A stretch of DNA of 64,000 nucleotides from Branchinecta lynchi (taxonomy: Eukaryota > Arthropoda > Branchiopoda > Anostraca > Branchinectidae), in the NCBI GenBank assembly GCA_023053575.1, contig JAKZAP010000072.1, forward strand, positions 1 to 64,000, written 5' to 3'. This document shows, piece after piece, positions 46,901 through 58,922 of this stretch (position 1 is the first letter of the stretch; each line of letters starts with the position of its first letter). The notes beneath the pieces were generated by a model, which worked only from the letters and a program-made list of their open reading frames with translations, ran no database searches and was not told the origin of the DNA. A program made the translations under genes and the position numbers.

Positions 46901-49350
46901 AGCTTGTGGGAAAACAAACCTTGTGGGAAAACCAACCTAGTGGGAAAAACAACCTAGTGGGAAAACAAACCTTGTGAGAAAACAAACCTTGTGGGAAAAC
47001 CAACCTTATGGGGAAAGCAACCCTGCGGGAAAACCAACCTTGTGGGAAAACCAACCTTGTGGGAAAGCGAACCTTTTGGGAAACCAACACAGTGGGAAAA
47101 CAAACCTTGTGGGAAAACAAACCTTGTGGGGAAACAAACCTTGCGGGAAAACTAACCTTGTGGGAAAACAAACCCTGCGGGAAAACCAACCTTGGGGGAA
47201 AACAAAGCTTGTGGGAAAACAAACCTTGTGGGAAAACCAACCTAGTGGGAAAAAAAACCTAGTGGGAAAACAAACCTTGTGAGAAAACAAACCTTGTGAG
47301 AAAACCAACCTTATAGGGAAAGCAACCCAGCGGGAAAACCAACGTTGTGCGAAAACCAACCTTGTGGGAAAACCAACCTTGTGGGAAAGCGAACCTTTTG
47401 GGAAAATCAACACAGTGGGAAAACAAACCTTGTGGGAAAACAAACCTTGTGGGGAAACAAACCTTGCGGGAAAACTAACCTTGTGGGAAAACAAACCCTG
47501 CGGGAAAACCAACTTTGTGGGAAAACCAACCTTGTGGGGAAACAAACCTTTCGGGAAAACCAACCATGTGGGAAAACAAACCTTGCGGGAAAACTAACCT
47601 TGTGGGAAAACAAACCCTGCGGGAAAACCAACCTTGTGGGAAAACCAACCTTGTGGGGAAACAAACCTTTCGGGAAAACAAACCTTGTGAGAAAACAAAC
47701 CTTGTAGGAAAACCAACCTTGCGGGAAAGCGAACCTTGCGGGAAAGCGAACCTCTTGGGAAAACCAACACAGTGGGAAAACAAACCTTGTGAGAAAACAA
47801 TCCTTGTGGAAAACAAATCTTGTGGGGAAACAAACCTTGTGGGGAAACAAACCTTGTGGGAAAACTAACCTTGTGGGAAAACAAACCTTGCGGGAAAACT
47901 AACCTTGTGGGAAAACAAACCCTGCGGGAAAACCAGCCTTGTGGGAAAACCAACCTTGTGGGGAAACAAACCTTTCGGGAAAACCAACCTTGTGGGAAAA
48001 CAAACCTTGTGAGAAAACAAACATTGTGGGGAAACAAACCTTGTGGGAAAACCAGCCTTGCGGGAAAGCGAACCTTTTGGGAAAACCAACCTTATGGGGA
48101 AAGCAACCCTGCGGGAAAACCAACCTTGTGGGAAAACAAACCTTGTGGGAAAACAATCCTTGTGGGAAAACAAATCTTGTGGGGAAACAAACCTTGTGGG
48201 GAAACAAACCTTGTGGGAAAACCAGCCTTGCGGGAAAGCGAACCTTTTGGGAAAGCGAACCTTTTGGGAAAACCAACACAGTGGGAAAACAAACCTTGTG
48301 GGAAAACAAACCTTGTGGGAAAACTAACCTTGTGGGAAAACAAACCTTGCGGGAAAACGAACCTTGTGGGAAAACAAACCCTGCGGGAAAACCAACTTTG
48401 TGGGAAAACCAACCTTGTGGGGAAACAAACCTTTCGGGAAAACCAAGATTGTGGGAAAAAAAACCTTGTGGGGAAACAAACCTAGCGGGAAAACCAACCT
48501 TATGGGAAAACCAACCTTGCGGGAAAACCAACCTTGGGGGAAAACAAACCTTGTGGGTAAACAAACCTTGTGAGAAAACAATCCTTGTGGGAAAACAAAC
48601 CTTGTGGGGAAACAAACCTTGTGGCGAAACAAACCTTGTGGGAAAACTAACCTTGTGGGAAAACAAACCTTGCGGGAAAACTAACCTTGTGGGAAAACAA
48701 ACCCTGCGGGAAAACAAACCTTGTGGGAAAACCAACCTTGTGGGGAAACAAACCTTGTGGGAAATCAAACCTTGTGGGAAAACAAACCTTGTGATAAAAC
48801 AAGCCTTGTGGGGAAACAGACCTAGTGGGAAAACAAACCTTGTGAGAAAACAAACCTTGTGGGAAAACCAACCTTGCGGGAAAGCGAAACTTGCGGGAAA
48901 GCGAGCCTCTTGGGAAAACCAACACAGTGGGAAAACAAACCTTGTGAGAAAACAATCCTTGTGGGAAAACAAACCTTGTGGGGAAACAAACCTTGTGGGG
49001 AAACAAACCTTGTGGGAAAACTAACCTTGTGGGAAAACAAACCTTGCCGGAAAACTAACCTTGTGGGAAAACAAACCCTGCGGGAAAACCAGCCTTGTGG
49101 GAAAACCAACCTTGTGGGGAAACAAACCTTTCGGGAAAACCAACCTTGTGGGAAAACAAACCTTGTGAGAAAACAAACATTGTGGGGAAACAAACCTTGT
49201 GGGAAAATCAGCCTTGCGGGAAAGCGAACCTTTTGGGAAAACCAACCTTATGGGGAAAGCAACCCTGCGGGAAAACCAACCTTGTGGGAAAACCAACCTT
49301 GTGGGAAAACCAACCTTTTGGGAAAGCGAACCTTTTGGGAAAACCAACAC
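43910..49350 (+). repeat. Duplicated block, offset 4638-4655 bp
   Basis: The series of about 43.9-44.7 kb recurs at about 48.55-49.35 kb. Landmarks AAATCAAACC, ACAAGCCTTGTGGGG, ACAGACCTAGTGGG, AAAGCGAAACTTGC and CCTTGCCGG keep an offset of 4638, rising by one unit to 4655. Differences include TGTGATAAAACAAGCC in the second copy for TGTGAGAAAACAAGCC in the first. Confidence 0.75.
44500..47283 (+). repeat. 1376/1393-bp tandem duplication
   Basis: Bases of about 44500-45890 recur directly at about 45876-47283. The offset is 1376 (17 x 81 - 1) in the first part and 1393 later, one unit more. Shared rare features are TTTTGGGGAAACC, CCCTGTGGG and the 16-bp unit TTGGGAAACCAACACAG (about 45689 and 47081). 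A further copy of the first half lies at about 49.2-50.2 kb, 3279 bp from the second copy. Confidence 0.78.
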
Positions 49351-52300
49351 AGTGGGAAAACAAACCTTGTGGGAAAACAAACCTTGTGGGGAAACAAACC
49401 TTGCGGGAAAACTAACCTTGTGGGAAAACAAACCCTGCGGGAAAACCAACCTTGTGGGAAAACCAACCTTGTGGGGAAACAAACCTTTCGGGAAAACCAA
49501 CCTTGTGGGAAAACAAACCTTGTGGGGAAACAAACCTTGTGGGAAAACCAACCTTGCGGGAAAGCGAACCTTTTGGGAAAACCAACACAGTGGGAAAACA
49601 AACCTTGTGAGAAAACAAACATTGTGGGGAAACAAACCTTGTGGGAAAACCAGCCTTGCGGGAAAGCGAACCTTTTGGGGAAACCAACCTTATGGGGAAA
49701 GCAACCCTGTGGGAAAACCAACCTTGTGGGAAAACCAACCTTGTGGGAAAACCAACCTTTTGGGAAAGCGAACCTTTTGGGAAAACCAACACAGTGGGAA
49801 AACAAACCTTGTGGGAAAACAAACCTTGTGGGGAAACAAACCTTGCGGGAAAACTAACCTTGTGGGAAAACAAACCCTGCGGGAAAACCAACCTTGTGGG
49901 AAAACCAACCTTGTGGGGAAACAAACCTTTCGGGAAAACCAACCTTGTGGGAAAACAAACCTTGTGGGAAAACAAACCTTGTGGGGAAACAAACCTTGTC
50001 GGAAAACCAACCTTGCGGGAAAGCGAACCTTTTGGGAAAACCAACACAGTGGGAAAACAAACCTTGTGGGCAAACCAACCTTGCGGGAAAACCAACCTTG
50101 GGGGAAAACAAAGCTTGTGGGAAAACAAACCTTGTGGGAAAACCAACCTAGTGGGAAAAACAACCTTGGGGGAAAACAAAGCTTGTGGGAAAACAAACCT
50201 TGTGGGAAAACCAACCTAGTGGGAAAAACAACCTAGTGGGAAAACAAACCTTGTGAGAAAACAAACCTTGTGGGAAAACCAACCTTATGGGGAAAGCAAC
50301 CCTGCGGGAAAACCAACCTTGTGGGAAAACCAACCTTGTGGGAAAGCGAACCTTTTGGGAAAACCAACACAGTGGGAAAACAAACCTTGTGGGAAAACAA
50401 ACCTTGTGGGGAAACAAACCTTGCGGGAAAACTAACCTTGTGGGAAAACAAACCCTGCGGGAAAACCAACCTTGGGGGAAAACAAAGCTTGTGGGGAAAC
50501 AAACCTTGCGGGAAAACTAACCTTGTGGAAAAACAAACCCTGCGGGAAAACCAACCTTGTGGGAAAACCAACCTTGTGGGGAAACAAACCTTTCGGGAAA
50601 ACCAACCTTGTGGGAAAACAAACCTTGCGGGAAAACTAACCTTGTGGGAAAACAAACCCTGCGGGAAAACCAACCTTGTGGGAAAACCAACCTTGTGGGG
50701 AAACAAACCTTTCGGGAAAACAAACCTTGTGAGAAAACAAACCTTGTGGGAAAACCAACCTTGCGGGAAAGCGAACCTTGCGGGAAAGCGAACCTCTTGG
50801 GAAAACCAACACAGTGGGAAAACAAACCTTGTGGGAAAACAAACATTGTGGGGAAACAAACCTTGCGGGAAAACTAACCTTGTGGGAAAACAAACCCTGC
50901 GGGAAAACCAACCTTGGGGGAAAACAAAGCTTGTGGGAAAACAAACCTAGTGGGAAAAACAACCTAGTGGGAAAACAAACCTTGTGAGAAAACAAACCTT
51001 GTGGGAAAACCAACCTTATAGGGAAAGCAACCCTGCGGGAAAACCTTATGGGAAAACAAACCTTGTGGGGAAACAAACCTTGTGGGAAAACCAACCTTGC
51101 GGGAAAGCGAACCTTTTGGGAAAACCAACACAGTGGGAAAACAAACCTTGTGGGAAAACCAACCTTGCGGGAAAACCAACCTTGGGGGAAAACAAAGCTT
51201 GTGGGAAAACAAACCTTGTGGGAAAACCAACCTAGTGGGAAAAAACAACATAGTGGGAAAACAAACCTTGTGAGAAAACAAACCTTGTGGGAAAACCAAC
51301 CTTATGGGGAAAGCAACCCTGCGGGAAAACCAACCTTGTGGGAAAACTAACCTTGTGGGAAAGCAAACCTTTTGGGAAAACCAACACAGTGGGAAAACAA
51401 ACCTTGTGGGAAAACCAACCTTGCGGGAAAATCAACCTTGGGGGAAAACAAACCTTGTGGGAAAACAAACCTTGTGGGGAAACAAACCTAGTGGGAAAAC
51501 AATCCTTGTGGGAAAACAAACCTTGTGGGGAAACAAACCTTGCGGGAAAACTAAACTTGTGGGAAAACAAACCCTGCGAAAAATACCAACATTGTGGGAA
51601 AACCAACCTGGTGGGGAAACAAACCTTTCGGGAAAACAAACCTTGTGGGAAAACAAACCTTGTGTGAAAACAAACCTTGTGGGAAAACAAACCTTGTGGG
51701 AAAACAAACCTTGTGAGAAAACAAACCTTGTGGGGAAACAAACCTAGTGGGAAAACAAACCTTGTGAGAAAACAAACCTTGTGGGAAAACCAACCTTATG
51801 GGAAAACAAACCTAGTGGGAAAACAAACCTTGTGGGGAAACAAACCTTATGGGAAAACAAACCTTGTGGGGAAACAAACCTTGTGGGAAAACCAACCTTG
51901 CGGGAAAGCGAACCTTTTGGGAAAACCAACACAGTGGGAAAACAAACCTTGTGTTAAAACCAACCTTGCGGGAAAACCAACCTTGGGGGAAAACAAAGCT
52001 TGTGGGAAAACAAACCTTGTGGGAAAACCAACCTAGTGGGAAAAACAACCTAGTGGGAAAACAAACCTTGTGAGAAACAAACCTTGTGGGAAAACCAACC
52101 TTATGGGTAAAGCAACCCTGCGGGAAAACCAACCTTGTGGGAAAGCGAACCTTTTGGGAAAACCAACACAGTGGGAAAACAAACCTTGTGGGAAAACCAA
52201 CCTTGCGGGAAAACCAACCTTGGGGGAAAGCAAACCTTGTGGGAAAACAAACCTTGTGGGGAAACAAACCTAGTAGGAAATCAAACCTTGTGAGAAAACA

Positions 52301-53744
52301 ATCCTTGTGGGAAAACAAACCTTGTGGGGAAACAAACCTTGCGGGAAAACTAACCTTGTGGGAAAACAAACCCTGCGGGAAAACCAACTTTGTGGGAAAA
52401 CCCACCTTGTGGGGAAACAAACCTTTCGGGAAAACTAACCTTGTGGGAAAACAAACCCTGCGGGAAAACCAACCTTGTGGGAAAACAAACCTTGTGGGAA
52501 AACAAACCTTGTGGGAAAACAAACCTTGTGGGAAAACAAACCTTGTGGGAAAACAAACCTTGTGAGAAAACAAACCTTGTGGGAAAACCAACCTTATGGG
52601 GAAACAAACCCTGCGGGAAAACCAACCTTGTGGGAAAACCAACCTTGCGAGAAAGCGAACCTTTTGGGAAAACCAACACAGTGGGAAAACAAACCTTGTG
52701 GGGAAACAAACCTTTTGGGGAAACAAACCTTGTGGGAAAACTAACCTTGTGGGAAAACAAACCTTGCGGGAAAACTAACCTTGTGGGAAAACAAAACCTG
52801 CGGGAAAACCAACCTTGTGGGAAAACCAACCTTGTGGGGAAACAAACCTTTCGGGAAAACCAACCTTGTGGGAAAACAAACCTTGTGGGAAAACCAACCT
52901 TGTGGGAAAACCAACCTTGTGGGAAAGCGAACCTTTTGGGAAAACCAACACAGTGGGAAAACAAACCTTGTGGGAAAACCAACCTTGCGGGAAAACCAAC
53001 CTTGTGGGAAAACAAACCTTGTGGGAGAACAAACCTTGTGGGAAAACAAACCTTATGCTGAAAGCAACCCTGCGGGAAAACCAACCTTGTGGGAAAACCA
53101 ACCATGTGGGAAAGCGAACCTTTTGGGAAAACCAACACAGTGGGAAAACAAACCTTGTGGGAAAACCAACCTTGCGGGAAAACCAACCTTGTGGGAAAAC
53201 AAAACTTGTGGGAAAACAAACCTTGTGGGAAAACAAACCTTGTGGGAAAACAAACCTTGTGAGAAAACAAACCTTGTGGGAAAACAAACCTTGTGGGGAA
53301 ACAAACCTTGTGGGGAAACAAACCTTGTGGGAAAACTAACCTTGTGGGAAAACAAACCTTGCGGGAAAACTAACCTTGTGGGAAAACAAACCCTGCGGGA
53401 AAACCAACCTTGTGGGAAAACCAACCTTGTGGGGGAACAAACCTTTCGTGAAAACAAACCTTGTGGGAAAACAAACCTTGTGGGAAAACAGACCTTGTGG
53501 GAAAACAAACCTTATGGGGAAAGCAACCCTGCGGGAAAACCAACCTTGTGGGAAAACCAACCTTGTGGAAAAGCGAACCTTTTGGGAAAACCAACACAGT
53601 GGGAACACAAACCTTGTGGGAAAACCAACCTTGCGGGAAAACCAACCTTGTGGGAAAACAAACCTTGTGGGAAAACAAACCTTGTGGGAAAACCAACCTT
53701 GTGGGAAAACCAACCTTGGGGGAAAACAAAGCTTGTGGGAAAAC

Positions 53745-56015
53745 AAACTTGTGGGAAAACCAACCTAGTGGGAAAAAACAACCTAGTGGGAAAACAAACC
53801 TTGTGAGAAAACAAACCTTGTGGGAAAACCAACCTTATGGGGAAAGCAACCCTGCGGGAAAACCAACCTTGTGGGAAAACCAACCTTGTGGGAAAGCGAA
53901 CCTTTTGGGAAAACCAACACAGTGGGAAAACAAACCTTGTGGGAAAACAAACCTTGTGGGGAAACAAACCTTGCGGGAAAACTAACCTTGTGGGAAAACA
54001 AACCCTGCGGGAAAACCAACCTTGGGGGAAAACAAAGCTTGTGGGAAAACAAACCTTGTGGGAAAACCAACCTAGTGGGAAAAACAACCTAGTGGGAAAA
54101 CAAACCTTGTGAGAAAACAAACCTTGTGGGAAAACCAACCTTATAGGGAAAGCAACCCTGCGGGAAAACCAACCTTGTGCGAAAACCAACCTTGTGGGAA
54201 AACCAACCTTGTGGGAAAGCGAACCTTTTGGGAAAATCAACACAGTGGGAAAACAAACCTTGTGGGAAAACAAACCTTGTGGGGAAACAAACCTTGCGGG
54301 AAAACTAACCTTGTGGGAAAACAAACCCTGCGGGAAAACCAACCTTGTGGGAAAACCAACCTTGTGGGGAAACAAACCTTTCGGGAAAACCAACCTTGTG
54401 GGAAAACAAACCTTGCGGGAAAACTAACCTTGTGGGAAAACAAACCCTGCGGGAAAACCAACCTTGTGGGAAAACCAACCTTGTGGGGAAACAAACCTTT
54501 CGGGAAAACAAACCTTGTGAGAAAACAAACCTTGTGGGAAAACCAACCTTGCGGGAAAGCGAACCTTGCGGGAAAGCGAACCTCTTGGGAAAACCAACAC
54601 AGTGGGAAAACAAACCTTGTGAGAAAACAATCCTTGTGGGAAAACAAACCTTGTGGGGAAACAAACCTTGTGGGGAAACATACCTTGTGGGAAAACTAAC
54701 CTTGTGGGAAAACAAACCTTGCGGGAAAACTAACCTTGTGGGAAAACAAACCCTGCGGGAAAACCAGCCTTGTGGGAAAACCAACCTTGTGGGAAAACAA
54801 ACCTTATGGGAAAACAAACCTTGTGGGGAAACAAACCTTGTGGAAAAACCAACCTTGCGGGAAAGCGAACCTTTTGGGAAAACCAACACAGTGGGAAAAC
54901 AAACCTTGTGGGAAAACCAACCTTGCGGGAAAACCAACCTTGGGGGAAAACAAAGCTTGTGGGAAAACAAACCTTGTGGGAAAACCAACCTAGTGGGAAA
55001 AAACAACCTAGTGGGAAAACAAACCTTGTGAGAAAACAAACCTTGTGGGAAAACCAACCTTATGGGGAAAGCAACCCTACGGGAAAACCAACCTTGTGGG
55101 AAAACCAACCTTGTGGGAAAGCGAACCTTTTGGGAAAACCAACACAGTGGGAAAACAAACCATGTGGGAAAACAAACCTTGTGGGGAAACAAACCTTGCG
55201 GGAAAACTAACCTTGTGGGAAAACAAACCCTGCGGGAAAACCAACCTTGGGGGAAAACAAAGCTTGTGGGAAAACAAACCTTGTGGGAAAACCAACCTAG
55301 TGGGAAAAACAACCTAGTGGGAAAACAAACCTTGTGAGAAAACAAACCTTGTGGGAAAACCAACCTTATAGGGAAAGCAACCCTGCGGGAAAACCAACCT
55401 TGTGCGAAAACCAACCTTGTGGGAAAACCAACCTTGTGGGAAAGCGAACCTTTTGGGAAAGTCAACACAGTGGGAAAACAAACCTTGTGGGAAAACAAAC
55501 CTTGTGGGGAAACAAACCTTGCGGGAAAACTAACCTTGTGGGAAAACAAACCCTGCGGGAAAACCAACCTTGTGGGAAAACCAACCTTGTGGGGAAACAA
55601 ACCTTTCGGGAAAACCAACCTTGTGGGAAAACAAACCTTGCGGGAAAACTAACCTTGTGGGAAAACAAACCCTGCGGGAAAACCAACCTTGTGGGAAAAC
55701 CAACCTTGTGGGGAAACAAACCTTTCGGGAAAACAAACCTTGTGAGAAAACAAACCTTGTGGGAAAACCAACCTTGCGGGAAAGCGAACCTTGCGGGAAA
55801 GCGAACCTCTTGGGAAAACCAACACAGTGGGAAAACAAACCTTGTGAGAAAACAATCCTTGTGGGAAAACAAACCTTGTGGGGAAACAAACCTTGTGGGG
55901 AAACAAACCTTGTGGGAAAACTAACCTTGTGGGAAAACAAACCTTGCGGGAAAACTAACCTTGTGGGAAAACAAACCCTGCGGGAAAACCAGCCTTGTGG
56001 GAAAACCAACCTTGT
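53745..56015 (+). repeat. 1225-bp duplication
   Basis: Bases of about 53745-54790 recur at about 54970-56015, an offset of 1225 (17 x 72 + 1). Both copies carry the 18-bp unit GGGAAAAAACAACCTAG, the CCTTATAGGG unit, CCTTGTGCGAAAACC and two successive TTTCGGG series. A similar but more diverged series is seen at about 47.2-48.0 kb. Small differences include AAAGTCAACACAG near 55459 for AAAATCAACACAG. Confidence 0.78.
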
Positions 56016-56280
56016 GGGGAAACAAACCTTTCGGGAAAACCAACCTTGTGGGAAAACAAACCTTGTGAGAAAACAAACATTGTGGGGAAACAAACCTTGT
56101 GGGAAAACCAGCCTTGCGGGAAAGCGAACCTTTTGGGAAAACCAACCTTATGGGGAAAGCAACCCTGCGGGAAAACCAACCTTGTGGGAAAACCAACCTT
56201 GTGGGAAAACCAACCTTTTGGGAAAGCGAACCTTTTGGGAAAACCAACACAGTGGGAAAACAAACCTTGTGGGAAAACAA

Positions 56281-58922
56281 ACATTGTGGGGAAACAAACC
56301 TTGCGGGAAAACTAACCTTGTGGGAAAACAAACCCTGCGGGAAAACCAACCTTGGGGGAAAACAAAGCTTGTGGGAAAACAAACCTTGTGGGAAAACCAA
56401 CCTACTGGGAAAAACAACCTAGTGGGAAAACAAACCTTGTGAGAAAACAAACCTTGTGGGAAAACCAACCTTATAGGGAAAGCAACCCTGCGGGAAAACC
56501 TTATGGGAAAACAAACCTTGTGGGGAAACAAACCTTGTGGGAAAACCAACCTTGCGGAAAAGAGAACCTTTTGGGAAAACCAACACAGTGGGAAAACAAA
56601 CCTTGTGGGAAAACAAACCTTGTGGGGAAACAAACCTTGCGGGAAAACTAACCTTGTGGGAAAACAAACCCTGCGGGAAAACCAACCTTGTGGGAAAACC
56701 AACCTTGTGGGGAAACAAACCATTCGGGAAAACCAACCTTGTGGGGAAAACAATCCTTGTGGGAAAACAAACCTTGTGGGGAAACAAACCTTGTGGGAAA
56801 ACCAACCTTGCGGGAAAGCGAACCTTTTGGGAAAACCAACACAGTGGGAAAACAAACCTTGTGAGAAAACAAACATTGTGGGGAAACAAACCTTGTGGGA
56901 AAACCAGCCTTGCGGGAAAGCCAACCTTTTGGGGAAACCAACCTTATGGGGAAAGCAACCTTGTGGGAAAACCAACCTTGTGGGAAAACCAACCTTTTGG
57001 GAAAGCGAACCTTTTGGGAAAACCAACACAGTGGGAAAACAAACCTTGTGGGAAAACAAACCTTGTCGGGAAACAAACCTTGCGGGAAAACTAACCTTGT
57101 GGGAAAACAAACCCTGCGGGAAAACCAACCTTGTGGGAAAACCAACCTTGTGGGGAAACAAACCTTTCGGGAAAACCAACCTTGTGGGAAAACAAACCTT
57201 GTGGGAAAACAAACCTTGTGGGGAAACAAACCTTGTGGGAAAACCAACCTTGCGGGAAAGCGAACCTTTTGGGAAAACCAACACAGTGGGAAAACAAACC
57301 TTGTGGGTAAACCAACCTTGCGGGAAAACCAACCTTGGGGGAAAACAAAGCTTGTGGGAAAACAAACCTTGTGGGAAAACCAACCTAGTGGGAAAACAAC
57401 CTTGGGGGAAAACAAAGCTTGTGGGAAAACAAACCTTGTGGGAAAACCAACCTAGTGGGAAAAACAACCTAGTGGGAAAACAAACCTTGTGAGAAAACAA
57501 ACCTTTTGGGAAAACCAACCTTATGGGGAAAGCAACCCTGCGGGAAAAAACAACCTTGTGGGAAAACCAACCTTGTGGGAAAGCGAACCTTTTGGGAAAA
57601 CCAACACAGTGGGAAAACAAACCTTGTGGGAAAACAAACATTGTGGGGAAACAAACCCTGCGGGAAACCAACCTTGGGGGAAAACAAAGCTTGTGGGAAA
57701 ACAAACCTTGTGGGAAAACCAACCTAGTGGGAAAAACAACCTAGTGGGAAAACAAACCTTGTGAGAAAACAAACCTTGTGGGAAAACCAACCTTATAGGG
57801 AAAGCAACCCTGCGGGGAAACCTTATCTGAAAACAAACCTTGTGGGGAAACAAGCCTTGTGGGAAAACCAACCTTGCGGGAAAGCGAACCTTTTGGGAAA
57901 ACCAACACAGTGGGAAAACAAAACTTGTGGGAAAACCAACCTTGCGGGAAAACCAACCTTGGGGGAAAACAAAGCTTGTGGGAAAACAAACCTTGTGGGA
58001 AAACCAACCTAGTGGGAAAAAACAACATAGTGGGAAAACAAACCTTGTGAGAAAACAAACCTTGTGGGAAAACCAACCTTATGGGGAAAGCAACCCTGCG
58101 GGAAAACCAACCTTGTGGGAAAACCAACCTTGTGGGAAAGCGAACCTTTTGGGAAAACCAACACAGTGGGAAAACAAACCTTGTGGGAAAACCAACCTTG
58201 CGGGAAAACCAACCTTGGGGGAAAACAAACCTTGTGGGAAAACAAACCTTGTGGGGAAACAAACCTAGTGGGAAAACAATCCTTGTGGGAAAACAAACCT
58301 TGTGGGGAAACAAACCTTGCGGGAAAACTAAACTTGTGGGAAAACAAACCCTGCGAAAAATACCAACATTGTGGGAAAACCAACCTTGTGGGGAAACAAA
58401 CCTTTCGGGAAAACAAACCTTGTGGGAAAACAAACCTTGTGTGAAAACAAACCTTGTGGGAAAACAAACCTTGTGGGAAAACAAACCTTGTGAGAAAACA
58501 AACCTTGTGGGGAAACAAACCTAGTGGGAAAACAAACCTTGTGAGAAAACAAACCTTGTGGGAAAACCAACCTTATGGGAAAACAAACCTAGTGGGAAAA
58601 CAAACCTTGTGGGGAAACAAACCTTATGGGAAAACAAACCTTGTGGGGAAACAAACCTTGTGGGAAAACCAACCTTGCGGGAAAGCGAACCTTTTGGGAA
58701 AACCAACACAGTGGGAAAACAAACCTTGTGTTAAAACCAACCTTGCGGGAAAACCAACCTTGGGGGAAAACAAAGCTTGTGGGAAAACAAACCTTGTGGG
58801 AAAACCAACCTAGTGGGAAAAACAACCTAGTGGGAAAACAAACCTTGTGAGAAAACAAACCTTGTGGGAAAACCAACCTTATGGGTAAAGCAACCCTGCG
58901 GGAAAACCAACCTTGTGGGAAA
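56281..58922 (+). repeat. 2642-bp duplication, copy 1
   Basis: First copy of a contiguous 2642-bp direct duplication. It begins at ACATTGTGGGG (56281) and contains the rare units CCTACTGGG, CCATTCGGG, TTGTCGGG, AAAGCCAACC, AACCTTATCTGAAAAC and CCCTGCGAAAAATACC, each of which is found once more exactly 2642 bp downstream. Inspection of the two copies shows no convincing difference over long stretches. Confidence 0.85.
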
